Shown: positions 14,087 to 18,923 of the stretch, piece by piece
Position numbering within the stretch: position 1 is the first letter of the stretch
Layout: every line of letters begins with the position of its first letter
Source: Lactobacillus sp. UBA5804
GTDB taxonomy: Bacteria > Bacillota > Bacilli > Lactobacillales > Lactobacillaceae
Assembly (NCBI GenBank): GCA_002418055.1
Contig: DIDI01000040.1
Span: 1-18,923, forward strand
Direction of reading: 5' to 3'
DNA length: 18,923 nucleotides
Notes under the pieces: generated by a model
The model's input: only the letters and a program-made list of their open reading frames with translations
Told to the model about the DNA's origin: nothing
The model's database searches: none
Made by a program: the position numbers and the translations under genes

Positions 14087-15787
14087 ATGCGACAATCCAA
14101 ATTCTTTATGCCAACTTCCAAAGAGACACCAGCCGATGCCGTTGCAAAATCACATCAGTTGATGCTACGTGGCGGTTATATCAGACAGGTTACGGCAGGT
14201 GTTTATGCTTACTTACCATTAGCTTTTCGCGTATTGCGTAAGGCAGAAAGAGTCATTGAAGATGAGATGGGGAAGATTGGACTAGCTGAAATGGACATGC
14301 CACATTTGCTTCCTGCTAGCTTATGGGAAGAATCTGGTCGGCTTGCTAAGTATGGTGCTGAAATGTTCCGCTTAAAGGATCGTCATGGACGACCATCACT
14401 ATTAGGCCCAACGCATGAAGAAACATTCACTGCGGTGATTGCGAAAAATTTGAAGTCTTACAAGCAAATGCCAATTGCTCTGTATCAAATCCAGACCAAG
14501 TTTCGAGATGAAAACCGGCCGCGATTCGGTTTGCTACGCGGACGTGAATTTGTGATGTTAGATGGCTATAGCTTTGCTGCTAATCGAAAGCAACTCGATC
14601 AACAATTTGATGATCAATTGGCTGCTTATAAACGTATCTTTGCACGGTGCGGTGTTACCGTTCGTCCAGTCATTGCCGACTCTGGGACAATGGGTGGCAA
14701 GAATTCGACTGAATTCCAAGCGCCAGCCGAAATCGGTGAAGATACGATTGCAACGAATGCTACTGGTAGTTATTCAGCAAACTTAGAGATGGCTGTCTCA
14801 ATCGACACTTTTAAACCAGTTACTACGGCGCCAGCAGCTTTGAAGAAAGTCGCAACGCCAAAGCAAGAAACAATTAGTGAATTAGCTAAATTTTTAGCTG
14901 TACCAGCAACTAGTATTGTTAAGAGTGTGCTTTATATTGTTGATGAGAAAAGGCCAGTGCTTGTCTTAATCCGCGGGGATAAGGCCGTTAATGAAGTGAA
15001 ATTAACGCACTTACTCGACTGTGATTCATTGCGTGAAGCAAGTGAAGCTGAATTAGCAGATTTAGTTGGGGTTCATAAAGGCGGTGTGGGTCCTGTCAAT
15101 GCGACTTGGGCAGCAGAAATCGTTGCCGACAATACAGTAAAGGGTTTAACGAATGTGGTTGTTGGGGCTAATGAAACAGATTATCAATGGCTGAATGCTA
15201 ACCTCGATCGTGACTTTAAAGTTGACCGCTTCGCTGATTTACGAGTTGCCAATGCGGGCGAGCCAGATCCAATTGATCATTTGCCTTTGAAATTTACAAC
15301 TTCGATTGAAGTGGGTCATATCTTTAAACTGGGGACTTACTATACGGAACACATGGGGGCTAATTTCTTAGATCAAAATGGGAAAACCCAGCCAGTTATC
15401 ATGGGTTCTTACGGAATTGGTGTTTCCAGAATGCTTTCTGCAGTCGTTGAACAACACCTGACGAAATTTGGGGTTGCTTGGCCGAAGGAAATTGCTCCCT
15501 TCAGCGTTCATTTGGTCCAAATGAAGATGAAAGATGCAGTTCAAACTGAACTGGCTGAAAAGCTATACCAGGAATTGAGCACCAAATATGATGTGTTGTA
15601 TGATGACCGTAACGAACGGGCTGGGGTTAAATTTGCTGACAGTGATTTAGTCGGTGCACCAGTGCGTGTAACCATCGGTAAGCAAGCAGCAGATGGTGTG
15701 GTAGAAGTTAAACGGCCAACTGATGATCAAGCAACGAGCATGTCAGTTGCTGACATGCTTGCTTTTGTAGGACAAGAATTGAGATAA
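14087..15787 (+). CDS. proS: Prolyl-tRNA synthetase (bacterial type with editing insertion)
   Basis: The 566-residue class II aminoacyl-tRNA synthetase has motif 1 region AGVYAYLPLAFRVL, motif 2 FRDENRPRFGLLRGREF (139-155) and motif 3 GSYGIGVSRML (440-450). Between motifs 2 and 3 lies the INS editing domain (about 225-405) with SIVKSVLYIVD and HKGGVGPVN, which removes mischarged Ala-tRNA(Pro). The C-terminal anticodon-binding domain (about 470-566) includes YDDRNERAGVKFADSDLVG. The length is typical of this class. ATG 14087 has AGGAG (14072-14076) 10 bases upstream. The 38-base gap after rseP is too short for a T-box leader, so expression should follow the operon. Confidence 0.97.
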   Translation: MRQSKFFMPTSKETPADAVAKSHQLMLRGGYIRQVTAGVYAYLPLAFRVLRKAERVIEDEMGKIGLAEMDMPHLLPASLWEESGRLAKYGAEMFRLKDRHGRPSLLGPTHEETFTAVIAKNLKSYKQMPIALYQIQTKFRDENRPRFGLLRGREFVMLDGYSFAANRKQLDQQFDDQLAAYKRIFARCGVTVRPVIADSGTMGGKNSTEFQAPAEIGEDTIATNATGSYSANLEMAVSIDTFKPVTTAPAALKKVATPKQETISELAKFLAVPATSIVKSVLYIVDEKRPVLVLIRGDKAVNEVKLTHLLDCDSLREASEAELADLVGVHKGGVGPVNATWAAEIVADNTVKGLTNVVVGANETDYQWLNANLDRDFKVDRFADLRVANAGEPDPIDHLPLKFTTSIEVGHIFKLGTYYTEHMGANFLDQNGKTQPVIMGSYGIGVSRMLSAVVEQHLTKFGVAWPKEIAPFSVHLVQMKMKDAVQTELAEKLYQELSTKYDVLYDDRNERAGVKFADSDLVGAPVRVTIGKQAADGVVEVKRPTDDQATSMSVADMLAFVGQELR

Positions 15788-15792
15788 GTTTA

Positions 15793-18700
15793 GTGACTGA
15801 TAAGAATGAATTATTTTTAAAGCTGCTTAAACAGCTTCATTTTCCTGATAGTTTTGAAGATAATGAACGCTTACAACAAGGTCAGATTGAAAACGTGGAT
15901 GTTTATGCCAAAGCGCATGAGTGGGATATCCACGTTTTTTTTGAAGCGCCGTTAAATTTCAAAACCTTTGTTGCTTTGAAACAAGCGTTAACTGCCTGCT
16001 TTCAAGATTTCGTGCAGACAAAACTCTTTATCCGAACTGGAACCGGCTCAGATGAATCACTACCATCCTATTGGTGTTACGTGGTACAACATTCCACCAT
16101 CCTTCAACCGGTTACCCGTGAATTTTTATTGCGGCAGGTGCCGAAAAAGGTGGCTGAACGTTGGGTTATCCCTGTTGATAATCACGTGGTTGATGGGCTC
16201 ATTGAACAAGCTGCACTTGATAAATTAGCACTCGAATGTCGCAATTACGGTTTTTTTAATCTGAAATTCGTGACTGAATTAGATGAATCACGGGTTGATA
16301 GCAATCTAGAAAATTTGGCCCAATTACAAGTTGCCCATGAACAAAGCATGCAGAAGGCCTATGAGGCAATTCCTGCCGCACCGAAGCCGCAACCACATGC
16401 GACTCGGCGAGTTAGTTTTGGTAAGAAAATGGTTGACCGGCAAGCACCCATTACTGCAATTAAAGCGCTTGAAGATGGTAGCCGTAATGTTGTGATTGAA
16501 GGTAATATTTTTGCACTTGATGCACATGAATTAAAATCTGGTAGTGTTATTTTTACAGGTGAAATTACCGATTATACGAGTTCGATTACCTTTAAAAAAT
16601 TTGTGTCAGATAAAGACCAGATTGCTAGCATGCAGGCGCTCCAAGTTGGCTGTTGGGCCCGGATGCAAGGATCCGTCGCAGATGACCAATGGGAGCATGC
16701 GGTTGTCTTGTCAATTCAAGCGTTAGAAGTGATTGCGCATGTTGGTCGCCAAGAAGCATATCAAGGTGATACGAAGCGAGTCGAATTACATCTGCATACC
16801 AACATGAGTCAACTTGATGCGACTAGTACGCCTACCGAATTTGTGAAGGCAGCGAAGAAATTTGGTCAGTCAGCTATTGCCATCACTGATCACGGGGATG
16901 TCCAATCTTTTCCCGAAGCCTGCACGATGGGTAAAAAATTAGGTGTTAAAATCCTTTACGGGATTGAAGCCAATATGGTGGACGATCACGCTTTGCTGGT
17001 ACTGAATCCGGCAGATATGTCTTATCAAAATCGTGAATTCGTCATTTTTGACGTGGAAACGACCGGTCTATCTTCAGTTTATGACACCATGATTGAAATC
17101 GGTGCGGTTAAAATGAAAGACGGCGAGGTGCTTGAGCGCTTTGATGAGTTCATTAATCCGCATCATCCCTTAAGTGAACAGACAATCAATTTAACCTCGA
17201 TTACGGATGAAATGGTGAAAGCAGGTGGTGATGAGGCGGAAGTCATCGCCAGGTTTAAAGCATTTTATGGGAATCGCCCACTTTGCGGCCATAACGTCCA
17301 ATTTGATGTGGGCTTTGTGAATGCTGCCTTGCGGCGTGCTAAGCTTGACGTGATTAGTCAACCTGTTGTAGATACACTAGAAGTATCACGTTTGTTGCAC
17401 CCAGAGCAGACGCGGCATACGCTCGATTCTTTATGTAAAAAGTACGATGTCGTCTTAGAGCACCATCACCGTGCTAATCAGGATGCGGAAGCCACCGGTT
17501 ACTTAATGTACAAGTTGCTGGATGCGTTTGTCGCTAAATATGATGAGTCCAATTTAGGTAAAATGAATGATTTTGCTAAGGGGGGACAAATCTACAAGCG
17601 GGCGAAACCAACTCATATGACCATTTTGGCTAAAGACCAAGCAGGTCTTAAAAATATGTACCGCCTTGCCTCGATTGCGTCCACGACGAACTATTATCGC
17701 GGGCCGCGGACTCCTAAGTCTGATTTAGCCCGGTTTCATGCGGGTTTGCTCTATGGTTCAGGCTGTCATGACGGAGATGTTTTTGTCGCGATGATGCAGA
17801 AGGGGTATGATGAAGCCCGCGAAAAGGCTAAATTCTATGACTACTTAGAAATTCAGCCACCGGCTAATTATGCCCAGCTCATTGCGAATGGTCTCATTCG
17901 GGATCAAGCAGAATTAGAAGAGATTTTAGCCAATATTTACCGGCTAGGTCATGAATTAAATAAGTTAGTGGTAGCTACAGGGGATGCCCATTATGTAGAG
18001 CCACATGAGGCGATTTACCGAACAATTTTAATTGCGGCTCAACGGAGTAATCCTAACCGTAACCAGCCGCAACCGGACTTACATTTTTATACGACGCAGG
18101 AAATGTTAACGGCGTTCAGCTTTTTGGGTGATGACATTGCCAAAGAAGTGGTTATTACGAATCCGAATAAGATTGCTGACCAGTTGGGTGAAATCGCGCC
18201 AATTAAAGATGGCCTATTTCCACCACATATTGCCAATGCTGACCAGCAGATGACCGATTTGACTTACAACAAGGCTTATGAGCTTTATGGTAAACCGTTA
18301 CCTAAAATTGTGAAAGATCGGATTAAACTAGAGTTGAATTCAATTATTTCGAACGGGTACGCGGTTATTTACCTGATTTCGCAGCGGCTCGTGGCTAAAT
18401 CCAATAAAGATGGCTACTTAGTCGGCTCGCGTGGTTCGGTGGGTTCAAGTTTAGTCGCTACGATGTCTGGGATTACTGAGGTCAATCCGCTCGCACCACA
18501 TTACCGTTGTCCGAAATGTCAATATTCCAAATTCTTTGAAAATGGCGAATATGGTTCAGGCTATGACTTGCCAGACAAAAAGTGTCCGAAGTGTCAAACG
18601 CCATTGGTCAAGGACGGTCAGGATATCCCATTTGCGACTTTCTTGGGGTTTCATGGTGATAAAGTCCCTGATATCGATTTGAATTTTTCAGGCGACTATC

Positions 18701-18923
18701 AGCCCGTGGCTCATAACTTTATTCGGGTTATGTTTGGTCCTGATAATTCTTACCGGGCCGGAACGATTGCGACTGTAGCTGACAAGACAGCTTATGGCTA
18801 TGCCAAGCACTATGATGAAGAACATGAATTGAATTTACCAGCAGCCGAATTAGATCGGTTGGCCAAAGGGGTTTCTGGGGTAAAGCGCACCACGGGGCAA
18901 CACCCGGCGGGGATTGTCGTTGT
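15793..18923 (+). CDS. polC: DNA polymerase III subunit alpha, PolC type (3' end outside window)
   Basis: One frame is open from GTG 15793 to the window end: 1043 complete codons of a family near 1440. Order: N-terminal domains (about 1-230), OB fold (about 235-320), PHP half with HLHT (His333/His335) and ITDH (364-367), an inserted 3'-5' exonuclease with DVETTG (Asp420, Glu422), HNVQFD (500-505) and HHRANQDAE (558-566), second PHP half with GDAHYVE (730-736), then the polymerase core with GSRGSVGSS. A CPKC/CPKC zinc site (906/909, 931/934) follows, then catalytic PDIDLNFSGDY (Asp960, Asp962). The third catalytic Asp is beyond the window. This is the leading-strand replicative polymerase with its own proofreading. 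The GTG is 5 bases after the proS stop and has no good ribosome binding site, so it probably depends on coupled translation. Confidence 0.96.
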   Translation, partial: MTDKNELFLKLLKQLHFPDSFEDNERLQQGQIENVDVYAKAHEWDIHVFFEAPLNFKTFVALKQALTACFQDFVQTKLFIRTGTGSDESLPSYWCYVVQHSTILQPVTREFLLRQVPKKVAERWVIPVDNHVVDGLIEQAALDKLALECRNYGFFNLKFVTELDESRVDSNLENLAQLQVAHEQSMQKAYEAIPAAPKPQPHATRRVSFGKKMVDRQAPITAIKALEDGSRNVVIEGNIFALDAHELKSGSVIFTGEITDYTSSITFKKFVSDKDQIASMQALQVGCWARMQGSVADDQWEHAVVLSIQALEVIAHVGRQEAYQGDTKRVELHLHTNMSQLDATSTPTEFVKAAKKFGQSAIAITDHGDVQSFPEACTMGKKLGVKILYGIEANMVDDHALLVLNPADMSYQNREFVIFDVETTGLSSVYDTMIEIGAVKMKDGEVLERFDEFINPHHPLSEQTINLTSITDEMVKAGGDEAEVIARFKAFYGNRPLCGHNVQFDVGFVNAALRRAKLDVISQPVVDTLEVSRLLHPEQTRHTLDSLCKKYDVVLEHHHRANQDAEATGYLMYKLLDAFVAKYDESNLGKMNDFAKGGQIYKRAKPTHMTILAKDQAGLKNMYRLASIASTTNYYRGPRTPKSDLARFHAGLLYGSGCHDGDVFVAMMQKGYDEAREKAKFYDYLEIQPPANYAQLIANGLIRDQAELEEILANIYRLGHELNKLVVATGDAHYVEPHEAIYRTILIAAQRSNPNRNQPQPDLHFYTTQEMLTAFSFLGDDIAKEVVITNPNKIADQLGEIAPIKDGLFPPHIANADQQMTDLTYNKAYELYGKPLPKIVKDRIKLELNSIISNGYAVIYLISQRLVAKSNKDGYLVGSRGSVGSSLVATMSGITEVNPLAPHYRCPKCQYSKFFENGEYGSGYDLPDKKCPKCQTPLVKDGQDIPFATFLGFHGDKVPDIDLNFSGDYQPVAHNFIRVMFGPDNSYRAGTIATVADKTAYGYAKHYDEEHELNLPAAELDRLAKGVSGVKRTTGQHPAGIVV

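Noticed and set aside
16324..16726. Small ORFs on both strands within 16324-16726
   Set aside because: They lie within polC, whose own frame is continuous and carries all family motifs across this interval.
1..18923. Mobile element, prophage, CRISPR or toxin-antitoxin system
   Set aside because: I looked for transposase motifs, terminal repeats, regular direct repeats and paired small genes and saw none; the content is core genes in a conserved order.

Overview
The window is chromosomal DNA from a low-to-moderate G+C Gram-positive bacterium, almost certainly a member of the Lactobacillaceae. The evidence is the Firmicutes-type PolC, the block rpsB-tsf-pyrH-frr-uppS-cdsA-rseP-proS-polC with no dxr between cdsA and rseP (lactobacilli make isoprenoids through mevalonate), strong AGGAGG ribosome binding sites, and a lexA/ynzC/yneF neighbourhood. 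I cannot name the genus or species safely. Nearly all of it is core genome: no insertion sequence, prophage, CRISPR array, tRNA or rRNA is visible, and no gene-free stretch exceeds 300 bases.

Layout. Positions 1-303 are the 3' part of rplS (L19), which converges at a bidirectional terminator with a minus-strand secreted DNA/RNA non-specific endonuclease (368-1201). Next is lexA on the minus strand (1363-1986) with its own terminator. Divergent from lexA, across a short intergenic region holding a near-consensus SOS box, is a plus-strand set: ynzC (DUF896), yneF (one-helix membrane protein) and two overlapping ABC exporter half-transporters. Their ATP-site motifs are asymmetric in a complementary way, so they should form a heterodimer with one degenerate and one catalytic ATP site. 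A second bidirectional terminator separates this set from a minus-strand PlsC-family acyltransferase (6295-6909) with unusual catalytic motifs. Divergent from that is a single ORF (6967-7998) that fuses a TrmN6/YabB-type tRNA methyltransferase to a GIY-YIG (YazA/UPF0213) domain.

From 8006 onward is the conserved translation/envelope/replication cluster. A promoter and a structured leader (matching the position and style of the Lacto-rpsB RNA) precede rpsB and tsf, which end at a strong terminator. A new promoter then drives pyrH, frr, uppS, cdsA, rseP, proS and polC, with gaps of 38 bases or less, or overlaps. polC is cut by the window end after 1043 complete codons. Together these genes cover ribosome assembly and recycling, elongation, UMP phosphorylation, undecaprenyl and CDP-diacylglycerol lipid precursors, membrane stress proteolysis, prolyl-tRNA charging and the replicative polymerase.

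I found no convincing new multi-gene system. The points most worth a second look are the methyltransferase/GIY-YIG fusion, the divergent acyltransferase motifs, the compact SOS region without a yneA, and the structured rpsB leader.
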